Part shown: positions 26,251 through 35,856 of the stretch, one piece after another
Layout: every line of letters begins with the position of its first letter
Position numbering within the stretch: the first letter of the stretch is position 1
Assembly: GCA_947095535.1 (NCBI GenBank)
Contig: OX352773.1
Span: 154,746,771 to 154,810,770, forward strand
Length of the DNA stretch: 64,000 nucleotides
Source of the DNA: Poecilobothrus nobilitatus
Taxonomy: Eukaryota > Arthropoda > Insecta > Diptera > Dolichopodidae
Direction: 5' to 3'
Made by a program: the position numbers and the translations under genes
The notes under the pieces: generated by a model
Database searches by the model: none
The model's input: only the letters and a program-made list of their open reading frames with translations
Told to the model about the DNA's origin: nothing

Positions 26251-26999
26251 ATTTGTAACATCTTTTAGAACAACCCACATAAATTTGAAGTACAGTTGCA
26301 TTAAATGTTTCAACAAGTTGTTTTATATAAAATGAATGTGATTGTTCATGTCTTCATACCATATTGTGTTGAAACGTGTGATAAAAGGTTTTAGTTTTTC
26401 TTAGTGTTTTCCAAAAAACATCAAAATAAAGTAAATAATATTTTTTTTTCAGGGTCATTAACGTTTAAACGAAATGTCAACTATAACGAAATAAAAGTTT
26501 TCTTCTTATAGTTTTTTGAAAAAGAAAACTTTATTTTCTATTAAAAGTAATGAAATCCTTTTTTTTTTTTTAGTTTGGTTGTAATTTATAAAATATTAAT
26601 GAAAAATTGGTCCAACAAAACCATTTTAAAAGGATCTACACTGTAATTTGTAATACGAAAAGGAAAAATATAATTAAAAAAAAAAAATAGTAGAAAATTG
26701 TCAACGTGCTTTTAGCTTTGATATATTTTATTTTTAATTTTGATCGATTAATCTTCTTAGCTAGTTTTAATTGATAAAATTTTTGATACTTTTTTTAGTA
26801 TAATAGGTACTTAAAATCAAGGTTATAATAATATTTAATGTTGCTAGTTAAGAAATTTTAAATATATTTCTTAAAGTAAAATTTAGCTTTAGAAGAAAAA
26901 CATGGAAGAATGTCATTTGTCAACTAAAGGATTAATGCATGAATAAAATATATGCTTCTGTTTCGATAAACTTATACTTAATTAAGTACTGAAATATTA
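26251..26999. other. AT-rich non-coding stretch
   Basis: Nothing recognised. Confidence 0.45.
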
Positions 27000-27541
27000 T
27001 ATTTATTTAAATTTCAAAATTGTATGCCACTGCGACACCATTTCGACAAACCAACTAAATTTTACAGAAATTCTTGTCATAAAACATGGTCATCTTTATT
27101 AAAATTGCAGATATCTTAACTTTATTAAGTTCCCAATATAGTTAAGGCTATAAATTATGCAACTATTAGAAGTTCTTGTATTAGACAAACCAAATTTTTT
27201 ACAAGTTCTGAACTTAAAATTTAACTTCTTATGACAGAATTTTAAATAACCAGCTTATATAGACACTGTTTTAGACTCATATAAAAAGCGAAGTTGTATT
27301 ACAGTTAGTCGAATCTCATATTCAAACTTTTTTCATTTCCATAATAGAACATGAAAAATTTAGAATCATTATTTTTTGAGTTATTATGCCGACAATCGAA
27401 CGGACGTATAACAGCTAAATCGACTGAGATTTCTTTCTTGAGCTAGAATATAATATACATTGATATATATGGTCTCTTTTAAGGTATCACAAACGTAATG
27501 GAAAATTTATAACACTCTTAAACTATGTTCATATTGGATAG
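27000..27541 (-). repeat. Repeat family R2, diverged inverted copy
   Basis: In reverse complement it starts TATCCAATATGAACATAGTTTAAG-like and contains the CTCAGTCGATTTAGC and GATGACCATGTTTTATGAC modules of R2, with a decayed CGAACGGACG tract (27397-27407). The far end is not well defined. Confidence 0.5.
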
Positions 27542-27966
27542 AATGACATTGTGAATGAAAAATTGTTCTAATTTATATTTTTTTTAATTTTTTTTTAATA
27601 AAAAAAAACTATGTTGGATAATTGGAAGAGAAATGACATTAGAACATAAAAGAAAAATAGAATGTCTTGAAGAAGGACTAATTTAATAACAATTAATTTA
27701 TATTATTCAATACATTTCAGCCATTAAAGGATTAATAAGCGCTTCAGCCATTAAAGGATTACTACTATTTATTAATTTATAAAGTTATATTATTTATTTT
27801 ATTTTACATTGTATATTTGTTTAATATTAAACATAATTCGAGAATTATGCAATAGATTGTGAGTGTTAAATGCATAAATCTGATGGATTTCGATCAAAAT
27901 GACCACTTGGCCATCGAGTTTACCGTGTTCCACTACGTTGAACCGTGTGTTAGAATTCAAAATTTT
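27542..27966. other. Left flank of the Polinton
   Basis: Contains a two-copy 29-bp direct repeat (TTCAGCCATTAAAGGATTA at 27716 and 27743). A less AT-rich patch follows (27885-27960, both strands open) that looks like a remnant of something older but that I cannot identify. ORFs here of 66-67 aa run across the Polinton boundary and cannot be genes as drawn. Confidence 0.4.
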
Positions 27967-27972
27967 GCAATA
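27967..27972. repeat. Polinton target-site duplication, left
   Basis: GCAATA immediately before the AGTAGTAAGG terminus, identical to 46398-46403. A 6-bp duplication is the size known for Polintons. Confidence 0.9.
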
Positions 27973-27983
27973 AGTAGTAAGGA

Positions 27984-28055
27984 TATGGCGGAGCCGCATG
28001 GAGGAGCTTTTTTAAAGCTTTTTCTATGGCGGAGCCGCATGGAGGAGCTTTTTTA
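27984..28055 (+). repeat. Two-copy tandem repeat at the Polinton tip
   Basis: A 31-base unit starting TATGGCGGAGCCGCATGG and ending GAGGAGCTTTTTTA occurs at 27984-28014 and 28025-28055 (period 41). It is mirrored at 46315-46386. The unit is GC-rich against an AT-rich background and includes GCGGAGCCGC, a near-perfect mini-hairpin. It lies 11 bp from the terminus, where integrase and terminal-protein/replication initiation should act. The functional role is inferred from position only. Confidence 0.75.
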
Positions 28056-28618
28056 CCGCTAAAATACACAATAAAAAAAAAAAAAAATTGTCTTAACTAA
28101 CAAATTTAGTATTAAATTATTTATATGAAAAGTTTAAGAATATTGAAATAAAAAAAAAAAAAAAAAATGTTTTAAATAATAAACTCAGAACTAAGCTTGA
28201 TTTAAAGTTTATATGAAAAATTAAAATAATGGTTTTAAAAGAAAAAAAAGAAAGCTTAATGAACTTAATTTTAAACTTGTTTCAGAGTTTATTTTTAAAA
28301 ATAAAAAAAGTGAAACTTTTGGTTTGTGTTTATACTATATTGTTGGAAAATTATAATTATTTGATAAAAAGTCTTTTCAACGGTTATGCTGCCTGCAGGA
28401 GCTTAAAAAATATATATTGATTATAAATTCTATTGTTTTAATTAAACAATTTTTAATTTTTTTAGAAAGCTTTATATTGAATTTAGGTTTTACAATGATT
28501 TGAGTAGAACAATTCAATGAATTATTTTTGTGGTTTTTTTGTTTTCTTTGAATAATAAACCTGAATAAATTAATGAATTAATGTGCGATTGAATCACAAA
28601 AGAAATAAACAGAAATAT

Positions 28619-28650
28619 GTGTATGTGTGTGTGTGTGTGTGTGTGTGCAC
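28619..28650 (+). repeat. (TG)n microsatellite in the left TIR
   Basis: GTGTATG then about ten TG units, then CACATG. The mirror (CA)n tract is at about 45722-45752 in the right TIR. Confidence 0.85.
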
Positions 28651-28993
28651 ATGTAGATTTGTATCATTATAAATTATGAAATATTGTGGTGGTAACAGGT
28701 GCAAAAAATATACAAACTTTAAAATATCTCCTTTTTTAATATAAGATTCCTTTTGTTAATATAAAAAGGAAAAAACAAAATATATACTACAAAGTTTTTT
28801 ACATTTAATTTTTACGTGCACCTGTATCATATTATGATTAAATAATATCTTGTTTGTTTATTAATCTGAAATATCCGAAAAATTAAAAAATAGTTTTTGT
28901 TATGTATAAAACAATAAAACACTACTAAATTTTTAAAATATTTATTTTTTATTTTTTTAATTACTTATACAAATAATTACAATTAAGCTTAAG

Positions 28994-31900
28994 TTAATTT
29001 AATTTATAATGCCCCCATGCAAGTGTATGAATTTTATCATCTAATATATATCTTTTATTATCTAATGAACTTAAAGCTATTTTAGTTAAATTTTGTGTAT
29101 AAATTACATGTAAGTATGATCTAAAATTGTTCATTTTTCTAAAGAGAATTTTATTATTTAATAAACAGTCTTTATAATGATTTAAATCCAATTCTTTTAC
29201 AACATATTTTTTTATCCCTTTAGCCTTTTTTACTTGATCACCCTGAAACGACTCAAGGTAATACATTTTTGACCTTAACCCAATAAATTCAGAAACAATT
29301 TTACCATTGAATTCATCTTTAAATAACCCAAGTTTTTTCTTATTTATTAGAGGGAATTTGTATGGATTAAGAGGATTATAATCCGAAGTATCAAAGTGTA
29401 TAGCTAAATCTTTTTCTATATCGGCATAAAAGTCATCTGTTTGTATGGTATAAATGAAACTGTCAGTATCAATGTAATTTAAAGAAATTCTATTACCATA
29501 TTTAGGTTTAATATAATTATAATGAAAATCATACATCAGAATTTTAGATTGTTCAAGTACCGTAAATCCTAAATATATTGGTTTATCATAAAGAACTTGA
29601 GATTTATTTAGTTGAATAGCAATTAAATCTTCAGTAAACCTTGAAGAACTGTGATAATTTGGCTTTGCTATTAAAGCACGGGCACCTAAATGTCTCCCTT
29701 GGCTCTCCCATGCTGTGGCAATTTTCACATCGACTCTCTTATCAACATTCTCCATAGTTTTACCAAAAACGGCGTTATTCATTAATTTGAAAAAGTCTTT
29801 CTCAAAATTATTTAATGCATTCGTTCTATGCATATTATTCAAATCAATGTATTTCTTTAACCAGTCGGATTGTTGAAATTTTAGAGCTCTATGAACTTTT
29901 TGAAGTACCAAACCATTTTGAAGACATTGTTTTAAATTTCGGTAATGAATAACGTATTTATGTTTATTATTTAAATCAAGCAATAGTTTTGGTATTTTAC
30001 TACCGATGGGAACTTTATTTTCTGCACAAAATGGTAAATCGTTATGTAAATCATGAAGGTTTTGTGGATATTCTAAATCTACTTCTAAAATATACCCTAT
30101 TTCTGAATCATCTGAAATTTCCATTACATTAATACTTTCGGGAGTGTCAAACCATTGAAAACCTTTATATGGTACATATTGAGACATTGCCCAACCGTAT
30201 AAATTATTTGCATCTAAATATACAATATAATTAGAATTTTCTTCTTTTCTATAAGATTTACCCATGTATTTATTATTAGCCTTTGAATGTCTTAAAGAAC
30301 ATTGACTAATACCACCACGTATTCCTTTTTGAAAGAAATGATACATGTTGATATCAGTTAATAATTCTAATTCAATATTTGTATATTTTAACATTGCAGC
30401 CCACGTAAGACCCGGTGCAGTATAAAAATTAGCAGGATCTACTTTATAAATTTTTCTACATATTTTTCGGAAGTTTTCAAAAACATCTACCAATATTAAC
30501 ACATCTGTTTTTAAGTACAATTTCATATAATCCCAAAGGTTTCGACAATTAAACGTATGCCATACCGTTGTTGCGTGGTTATAGTCAGAATTACAGCAAG
30601 CCATATTTGTCATCCGGTTTTTAAATGCTTCTTGAGGTGGTAAACATTCCTCATAAAGTTTTTCTATTGAATCAATGTATTCATAAGGAAAAACTCCTTT
30701 GCGTCTCATTAATTCAAATTTTTCCTCAGAATTAAATACTTTTTTAACGTGATCTAAATTATCTTTATCTAAATTCCTACACAATGAGTCAAGACTTGAA
30801 GCCATAAATCTAAAACTATCAAGAAAGCGTAAATAAAAATGGTTATCTCTGTCAATTTTAATTTGTTTAGAAAGTGAAATGTAAAGTTCTTTATTTAAAG
30901 GTAATACAGTAATGATACCTTCAATTTCATTCAATGCCCTAAATAACAAATGACAATCGTATTTTGAAAAATTATGAAAAAATATGGGAAAAAAAGTGGG
31001 TCGCCTATACAATATATTACACGACAAATGTGCAGGGCCTCTATATTTGCCTGTAAAATGACAATGGTCTCTTACTCTATCAATATAATCTAAAGACTTA
31101 CTACAAATGTGACAATCCCTCTCTGTTAATTGATGTAATTCTTCATCCAATGTTAGCTTTTCCATTGATTTTGGTAGCATATGATGATTTTGAAAAATAT
31201 TAGTACATTTAATAACTAATGATTCTATAAACTGCTTATCACAATCCACTCCTGTAAACTGCTTATAACAACTCAAAGAATCATCAAATGAACATTTAAA
31301 ATAGTATGAAAACGCTATTGGAACATGTTTATGTGTATTTGTAGTTGTTGAAATTTCTGGATTATGATCACATGTTGCAATAGGTGATAAAATGCTTTCA
31401 GCATCTGCATAAATCACAAAGGGCGCTTCCATTTGTTGTTGATAGTTTCTAAATTTTAGTATGTTGTTATATTCAGTAGGAAGTCTTGTAACAATATTTT
31501 TACACTCCTCTTTGTGAATAACAAACTGTTGTGAATCATAAAAATGTTGCAAACAAGAATTACATATATATATTTGATGTTCATGATTTGTAATAAAACT
31601 GCGTAACAATTTCGAGAGATTACTTATATACACAAAGTGAAAGTTTTCATCTTTTTCAAGTAGGAGGAGATTAATATGATGTATTTTTTCTTCTTTGGTT
31701 ATATAAAAAGGTCCTACAACTTGATGTTGTTTATTTGTGTACTCCAAACCAAAAACATTAATGCTTAAATTTTCGTTAAGCTCTTCAAATAGATGTAAAT
31801 CGCTCAACTCTGCTGGAAATGTCATACCCTCAAAATGAATAGAGCTTACAAGTCCAAATTCTAAATTAATAGTTGTTGATGTTATATCATTAATTTTATA

Positions 31901-32677
31901 TAACGATGGTTTATATCCGTTATATTGTGGTGGAAATGGTTGCATTGCTGATATAACACTCCACTTGAAACAGTAAAGGTCTTCATTTCGTACATTAATA
32001 CAAGCTCTTTTTTGTTCAATTGATGATGGAAGGGCAATATGTGATGATCCACGGATTGGTTCATATTTATTTATATTTATTTCAACCCGCAAAATTTGTA
32101 TTATTGCCCAACCGCTATCTTTTTCTTGAAAATCTTCCGCTTGTTGTTGGATTTTTTCTATTACATCATCATACATACAAGAAAGACTATCTGAACGTGT
32201 AGCAATTTTCATTTTAGTTTGAAAAGACTTAGTTGATAAGTTCTCTATATTTTCATCATTGAGCTTTACATAATCTCCAAAAAGTTCAAGATTGAATTTA
32301 ATGACATTATGCTTTCTTACTGATTGTTCTAGTAATTGAACAACCTCATTTTTGATACCATCAAGAAACTCTTTAGGATCTAAAATGGCTTCATTTTCAT
32401 TCTCACGCAGGTATGCCTCCAATCTATTACAAAAAGATTGATTAATTGTTTTTAAATTGTCTGACACACGTTTAGCTGAATTTATTTTATGTATATTAGT
32501 ACGTAAATGTGCAGCTTCAAACTTTTTGGATACGTATTTTTTGCAGTAGGTACAAAAAAAATATTCTTCCTTATCTTTATGTATAATATTTTTATGTTTT
32601 TTTAAATTATCTGCTCTCGTAAATTCCTTCGAACATATTTCACATGTTAATTTTAATTTTTTGTTTGGTGAACTCAT
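28994..32677 (-). CDS. Protein-primed family B DNA polymerase with zinc fingers and HNH-like insert
   Basis: 1,227 aa, the element's replicative polymerase. From the N-terminus: a C2H2 finger (C12-H33), a second C2H2-like finger (C42-H63), and a third Cys/His cluster (about 372-392). Exonuclease motif I follows (IYADAES, D425/E427). An HNH/endonuclease-VII-like module (CHIC...DHCH...HLSCN, about 522-553) comes next, then exo II (NFSKYDCH, D574) and exo III (YLKTDVLI, D725). Polymerase motif A is YLDANNLYGWAM (D822), motif B is the KLMNNAVFGKTMEN region (964-977), and motif C is YIDTDSF (1069-1074). All catalytic residues I expect are present and there is no stop, so it looks functional. Protein-primed polymerases of this group replicate linear genomes with TIRs. 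It is the first gene inside the left TIR and is transcribed toward it. A TATATAG motif lies about 50 bp upstream of the ATG. Confidence 0.95.
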   Translation of the reverse strand: MSSPNKKLKLTCEICSKEFTRADNLKKHKNIIHKDKEEYFFCTYCKKYVSKKFEAAHLRTNIHKINSAKRVSDNLKTINQSFCNRLEAYLRENENEAILDPKEFLDGIKNEVVQLLEQSVRKHNVIKFNLELFGDYVKLNDENIENLSTKSFQTKMKIATRSDSLSCMYDDVIEKIQQQAEDFQEKDSGWAIIQILRVEININKYEPIRGSSHIALPSSIEQKRACINVRNEDLYCFKWSVISAMQPFPPQYNGYKPSLYKINDITSTTINLEFGLVSSIHFEGMTFPAELSDLHLFEELNENLSINVFGLEYTNKQHQVVGPFYITKEEKIHHINLLLLEKDENFHFVYISNLSKLLRSFITNHEHQIYICNSCLQHFYDSQQFVIHKEECKNIVTRLPTEYNNILKFRNYQQQMEAPFVIYADAESILSPIATCDHNPEISTTTNTHKHVPIAFSYYFKCSFDDSLSCYKQFTGVDCDKQFIESLVIKCTNIFQNHHMLPKSMEKLTLDEELHQLTERDCHICSKSLDYIDRVRDHCHFTGKYRGPAHLSCNILYRRPTFFPIFFHNFSKYDCHLLFRALNEIEGIITVLPLNKELYISLSKQIKIDRDNHFYLRFLDSFRFMASSLDSLCRNLDKDNLDHVKKVFNSEEKFELMRRKGVFPYEYIDSIEKLYEECLPPQEAFKNRMTNMACCNSDYNHATTVWHTFNCRNLWDYMKLYLKTDVLILVDVFENFRKICRKIYKVDPANFYTAPGLTWAAMLKYTNIELELLTDINMYHFFQKGIRGGISQCSLRHSKANNKYMGKSYRKEENSNYIVYLDANNLYGWAMSQYVPYKGFQWFDTPESINVMEISDDSEIGYILEVDLEYPQNLHDLHNDLPFCAENKVPIGSKIPKLLLDLNNKHKYVIHYRNLKQCLQNGLVLQKVHRALKFQQSDWLKKYIDLNNMHRTNALNNFEKDFFKLMNNAVFGKTMENVDKRVDVKIATAWESQGRHLGARALIAKPNYHSSSRFTEDLIAIQLNKSQVLYDKPIYLGFTVLEQSKILMYDFHYNYIKPKYGNRISLNYIDTDSFIYTIQTDDFYADIEKDLAIHFDTSDYNPLNPYKFPLINKKKLGLFKDEFNGKIVSEFIGLRSKMYYLESFQGDQVKKAKGIKKYVVKELDLNHYKDCLLNNKILFRKMNNFRSYLHVIYTQNLTKIALSSLDNKRYILDDKIHTLAWGHYKLN

Positions 32678-32721
32678 TTTTTTTTTTTAATTTTTGTTTT
32701 TTGGTTCTTGTTAAAACGGTT

Positions 32722-32730
32722 CTATATAAA
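32722..32730 (-). promoter_or_regulatory. Candidate TATA box for polB
   Basis: Minus strand TTTATATAG about 45-55 bp upstream of the polB ATG, with an AT-rich leader between. Position and sequence fit a TATA element. Not distinguishable from chance without a mapped transcript start. Confidence 0.35.
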
Positions 32731-32859
32731 CTGAATAGTGTAAGTAGTATAGAAATGCCGTTTCTGGCATAATGGGAGTAATTAGTGTGTTTTTTTCCCA
32801 CGGTATGTTAGCGAGTATAGGATGTGTTATGAATATTAATCAGGTTTGTGGTTTTTATG

Positions 32860-33125
32860 TATTATGAGTTTTAATTCAATATTATTGAGGTGTGATTAAT
32901 GTTTATTATTGATATTTAGAAACAGGTATTGAGTCAGAGAAATTTGAAGGTGATGAAAACAGGGGTTGAGTCAGAGAAATTTTAATTTATATTAATGTAG
33001 AAAGAAGTTTGTGGTTAATGTTTTATTATCGAAATTTGAAAACAGCATGGGTTGAGTCAGAGAAATTTGAAGATGAATGATTGTATATGTTTGAAATGAA
33101 AGAAAAAAATGGTGAGTCAATATGA
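32860..33125. promoter_or_regulatory. Repeat cluster with four TGAGTCA (AP-1-type) motifs
   Basis: TTGAGTCAGAGAAATTT is repeated three times, with TGAGTCA at 32930-32936, 32967-32973 and 33053-33059. A fourth TGAGTCA lies at 33113-33119. The surrounding 60-70 bp (GATTAATGTTTATTATTGATATTT...GAAACAG / GGTTAATGTTTTATTATCGAAATTT...GAAAACAG) is also duplicated. The block lies in the 752-bp gap between divergent polB (-) and the 98-aa ORF (+), where an enhancer would be expected. TGAGTCA is the consensus of bZIP AP-1 (Fos/Jun) factors. The regulatory role is inference. Confidence 0.55.
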
Positions 33126-33429
33126 AACTAGGTTATTTTTTTATACAATTATTGCGGTTCCCTTAATTTTATTTATCATATTTAATTAAAAATTACGAGT
33201 GCAGGTGAATTTTTATATGTTGTAATAGTTTCACAGGTTGTTGATTTAATTATTGCGGTTTTTTAAGTTTTATGAAAATATGAGTTATTGTACCTATCTA
33301 GTGTTTATTTTTTTGTTTTTAATTTTTATTTAATAAAAATCATATATATATATATATATAAAGAAATATATATGAGTATTCAATAAAATCAGCGTATTTG
33401 AGTTAAGCAAGTTTAATATTTAACGTAAG

Positions 33430-33546
33430 ATGGATAATATTCAAAAGCTGTGGGATCTAATCATTTGGGAGAATGAAGAAATTAGAAGTCTTTTTCTAAG
33501 AGATATAAAAGAAGAAATATCAAATTTAGAAAACCAAGAAAAACCC

Positions 33547-33579
<33 letters not shown>

Positions 33580-33726
33580 ACAACAGCAGGAATAGATTTG
33601 AAATGTTATGAGGAAATGTTAATGAGTGAAGATGATGAAGAACATTTCTGTTCATATCAGCACAGAAATGTAATACAAAAAAATGAAAATTGTTGTGCTG
33701 TTTGTTATATAATTAAAAATTTCTGA
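33430..33726 (+). CDS. Hypothetical 98-aa protein with poly-Thr tract
   Basis: Not recognised. The N-terminal half is helical and charged (IWENEEIRSLFLRDIKEEI). It is followed by a run of about 15 residues that are nearly all Thr, encoded by an ACA repeat (33547-33586), then an acidic segment (MSEDDEEH) and a Cys/His-containing tail (HFCSYQH...ENCCAVC) that could bind metal. It starts the rightward unit after the TGAGTCA cluster and is divergent from polB. The ACA repeat is prone to length change. It lies in the replication end of the element, so it may be an early accessory protein (inference). Confidence 0.55.
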
Positions 33727-33832
33727 ATATAGAATTACATATATAATTTTAATTTAATAAATAACAAGTTAAATAAAACATTTTAAAAAGTATAATTGTT
33801 TAATTTTATTTAAAAAGAAAAAAAGGGTAACA

Positions 33833-34195
33833 TTAATTTTGAAAATTTAAATTTAAATGTCGTTGAAGCCATTCTAGGTAATATGGCTCACCCTGTTGAT
33901 TATTGAATAATAAAATATCATCATCATCATCATAATCATTTTCTTGTTGTTCTTCATTATTTATTTCTTCTTCATTATTTATTTCTTCTTCATTATTTAT
34001 TCCTTCTTGCTCTTCGAAATTTTCATCTAAATGCGGCTGTAATAAATTTGAGGAGATGTGCGTTGACGCTATCTCCCAATCTTCAACTGTTGAATCAACC
34101 GTAGGACATTGAATTTGCATATCGTGCCTAATCTGGTCCCTCTCAATAACTTCAAAACCTGAAGTTGAATCTGCTTCAGCTATTTCAATGCTCAT
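33833..34195 (-). CDS. Hypothetical acidic 120-aa protein with NNEEEI repeats
   Basis: Not recognised. It is strongly acidic, and the central part repeats NNEEEI three to four times (18-bp DNA period, 33948-34010), followed by a DYDDDDD run. The C-terminus (PYYLEWLQRHLNLNFQ) could form an amphipathic helix. Convergent with the 98-aa ORF, 106 bp apart. The shape is that of a transactivator or histone/DNA mimic, but that is speculation. A TATA-like motif lies 25-35 bp upstream. Confidence 0.5.
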   Translation of the reverse strand: MSIEIAEADSTSGFEVIERDQIRHDMQIQCPTVDSTVEDWEIASTHISSNLLQPHLDENFEEQEGINNEEEINNEEEINNEEQQENDYDDDDDILLFNNQQGEPYYLEWLQRHLNLNFQN

Positions 34196-34218
34196 TTTTG
34201 TAACTATACTTTTTCTTT

Positions 34219-34232
34219 AGTATACTTTATAT
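34219..34232 (-). promoter_or_regulatory. Candidate TATA box for the acidic protein gene
   Basis: Minus strand reads TTTATATAAAGTATA about 25-37 bp upstream of the ATG at 34195. Suggestive only. Confidence 0.35.
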
Positions 34233-34398
34233 AAAAGTGGAAAAAATATGTATACAAATGTTTTGCTTTTTAATTCAATGAGTAAGCTTATTTATATAAA
34301 ATTTTGGAAACCACATTTTTTAAAATTTAAAATAACTAAGAAAATTTTAAAGATTAGAATATTTAATTTTAAAATTAACATAAAATGATAATTAATTT

Positions 34399-34410
34399 TA
34401 TATAAAAAGG
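34399..34410 (+). promoter_or_regulatory. Candidate TATA box for the OB-fold-like gene
   Basis: TATATAAAAAGG about 75 bp upstream of the ATG at 34481. Confidence 0.4.
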
Positions 34411-34480
34411 GGCAATATTTTTTTATAGATCACATAATTGTTTAAGTAATCAATAAATCAATTAAATAAAATAATAAAAA

Positions 34481-34825
34481 ATGGATTTTTTAAATACTAT
34501 TAACAGCAGATTTACAGCAACACCAACTATCAAAGTTGGTGATATGAAATTACATAAATGCTATAGAGTGCTAGGATTGAAAAAATGCAACACCAAATTT
34601 GGAGAACGCGTCATAGCGACATTGGAAAAATTTAAAATATTTTTACCAATTCGCTATAATAAATTGAATGATGAGGACTTACTTAAATTGAGTAATTCCA
34701 GATATGGAGTTATTAATCTTGGCCCCGCAGGAAAATCCTACAATCTAAAGTTTATTAATATAGAAGAAGGTGACGATGAGGATGATAATGATGATGATGA
34801 TGATGATAGCAGCATTATGGAATAA
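34481..34825 (+). CDS. Putative small nucleic-acid-binding (OB-fold-like) protein
   Basis: 114 aa. The first 95 residues have a beta-rich pattern (VGDMKLHKCYRVLGLKK, KFGERVIATLE, FLPIRYNKLND, YGVINLGPAGKSYNLKFI). I associate this pattern with a small family common in Polinton-rich insect genomes. The alternating short strands and a K/R-rich face suit an OB-fold single-strand DNA-binding protein. A very acidic tail (about 20 residues, mostly Asp/Glu, ending in SSIME) follows, as in many SSB proteins whose acidic C-terminus recruits replication partners. The role in replication is inferred from this shape. No catalytic motif is seen. Confidence 0.6.
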   Translation: MDFLNTINSRFTATPTIKVGDMKLHKCYRVLGLKKCNTKFGERVIATLEKFKIFLPIRYNKLNDEDLLKLSNSRYGVINLGPAGKSYNLKFINIEEGDDEDDNDDDDDDSSIME

Positions 34826-34950
34826 AAAAATTATTTTATATTATGTTTTTTATTTCATTTTTTTCATAAAAAAAAATTAAAACTTAAAATTTGTTTGTTT
34901 TTTTATAGGTTAATTTTTGTAGCTTTTAATAGCTTTACAGGTTTAGTTAT

Positions 34951-35106
34951 TTAGGTTGCTTTTGTACTGCTCATTGAATTTTTTTTATGATATTCATTTT
35001 TGATTTCCGCCCTCCATTTCCTTGTAGATTCCGATGATGAGTTAACTAATTTTGTATAAGTAATTGATGATTGATTTTTATTCAAAGCCTTTTTTATTTT
35101 ATCCAT
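34951..35106 (-). CDS. Small basic 51-aa protein
   Basis: An ORF from ATG 35106 to TAA 34951, too short for common length cut-offs. It is Lys/Arg-rich at both ends (MDKIKKALNKNQ..., TRKWRAEIKNEYHKK) with a Ser-rich centre. It fills the otherwise empty 350-bp gap between the OB-fold-like gene and the 156-aa gene on the same strand as the latter, 69 bp downstream of it. It may be a DNA-binding or core peptide, but there is no recognised family. Confidence 0.4.
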   Translation of the reverse strand: MDKIKKALNKNQSSITYTKLVNSSSESTRKWRAEIKNEYHKKNSMSSTKAT

Positions 35107-35175
35107 ATTAATTTATTGTTAGAAGTAAAATGAATAAATTTTAATAATTTTTCTTCTTAAATACTTTCAAATTGC

Positions 35176-35646
35176 TTAAATCATCGATTTTATTAAGTAA
35201 ACATTTTCTAAAGAACAGCATCCAATATGATTAAATGCGCAACGTTGAAATTTTTTGTTTTGCTGTTTCATTAATATCTTAAGACTTGTTGAAACTTGTT
35301 CATTTAAATCGATTATGTTATGTTTCTCATTTAAAATACTAGAAATCCATTGTTTTTTTTCTTCTCCTTTAACATAAATTTTTGTTTGATTGGATACAAA
35401 AATTTTTAAAAAATTGATGATATCAGAAAAATGGGTTTTACCGTCAGGCCATTGTAAGCCGTGATGATTTTTAGTAAGCCATTTATTTGTGTATTTTGTT
35501 TTTGTATTCAAATAATGATAACCATAAGGCTGTTTTATTATGAAATGTTCAATTTCATCATTTGATGAAAGGAAAGCAATTTCTTTTAAAATAAATTTAT
35601 TATTATTATCTCGGAAACCTTGTATATCAATTATTACATATTCCAT
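35176..35646 (-). CDS. Conserved-looking 156-aa protein with DxxGF start (possible RNase H-fold nuclease)
   Basis: The N-terminus reads IIDIQGFRDNNNKFILKEIAF, a pattern in which an acidic residue ends the first strand (D7) and another ends the second (E22), as in DEDD/RNase-H-fold exonucleases. A later segment IYVKGEEKKQWI and a Cys/His-rich tail (CAFNHIGCCSLENV) follow. I have the impression that this type of protein is common beside insect Polinton and adenovirus-like genes, but I cannot name the family. A nuclease role is a hypothesis. The third and fourth acidic residues of a DEDD site are not obvious, so it may be an inactive or structural version. Confidence 0.5.
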   Translation of the reverse strand: MEYVIIDIQGFRDNNNKFILKEIAFLSSNDEIEHFIIKQPYGYHYLNTKTKYTNKWLTKNHHGLQWPDGKTHFSDIINFLKIFVSNQTKIYVKGEEKKQWISSILNEKHNIIDLNEQVSTSLKILMKQQNKKFQRCAFNHIGCCSLENVYLIKSMI

Positions 35647-35799
35647 TTTTTTGTTTAAGAAGAATTAAATTGATTAAATTTAATATATATAAGTATAAAG
35701 TTTGTAAATTAAAAACTTATACAGTGTAACGCAATCATAAAAATTATCCCACCAATAAATGGGGGAAATTCTAAAAATACAGCAAGTTTTTAATGTTTC

Positions 35800-35800
<1 letters not shown>

Positions 35801-35830
<30 letters not shown>
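35801..35830 (-). repeat. 30-bp A tract (minus strand) just behind the MCP gene
   Basis: On the minus strand the MCP stop is followed by AAATAAAATAAATGATCTAC and then A30. Two overlapping AATAAA hexamers precede the tract by about 10-20 bases, the normal spacing for a poly(A) tail. It may be a captured poly(A) tail or a chance homopolymer. Confidence 0.7.
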
Positions 35831-35831
<1 letters not shown>

Positions 35832-35856
35832 TAGATCATTTATTTTATTTAGAAAT

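Larger units (their letters stand above)
27973..28814 (+). repeat. Polinton left terminal inverted repeat (842 bp)
   Basis: Inverted-complementary to 45538-46397. Homology ends abruptly after CATTTAATTTTTA at 28802-28814. It includes a terminal pair of 41-bp-spaced repeats, A tracts, a 63-aa frame identical in both TIRs, and a (TG)n tract. One block near 28727-28745 does not match the right TIR. Confidence 0.9.

Noticed and set aside
27859..28062. ORFs crossing the left Polinton boundary
   Set aside because: They combine host flank with TIR sequence, so they exist only because of the insertion.
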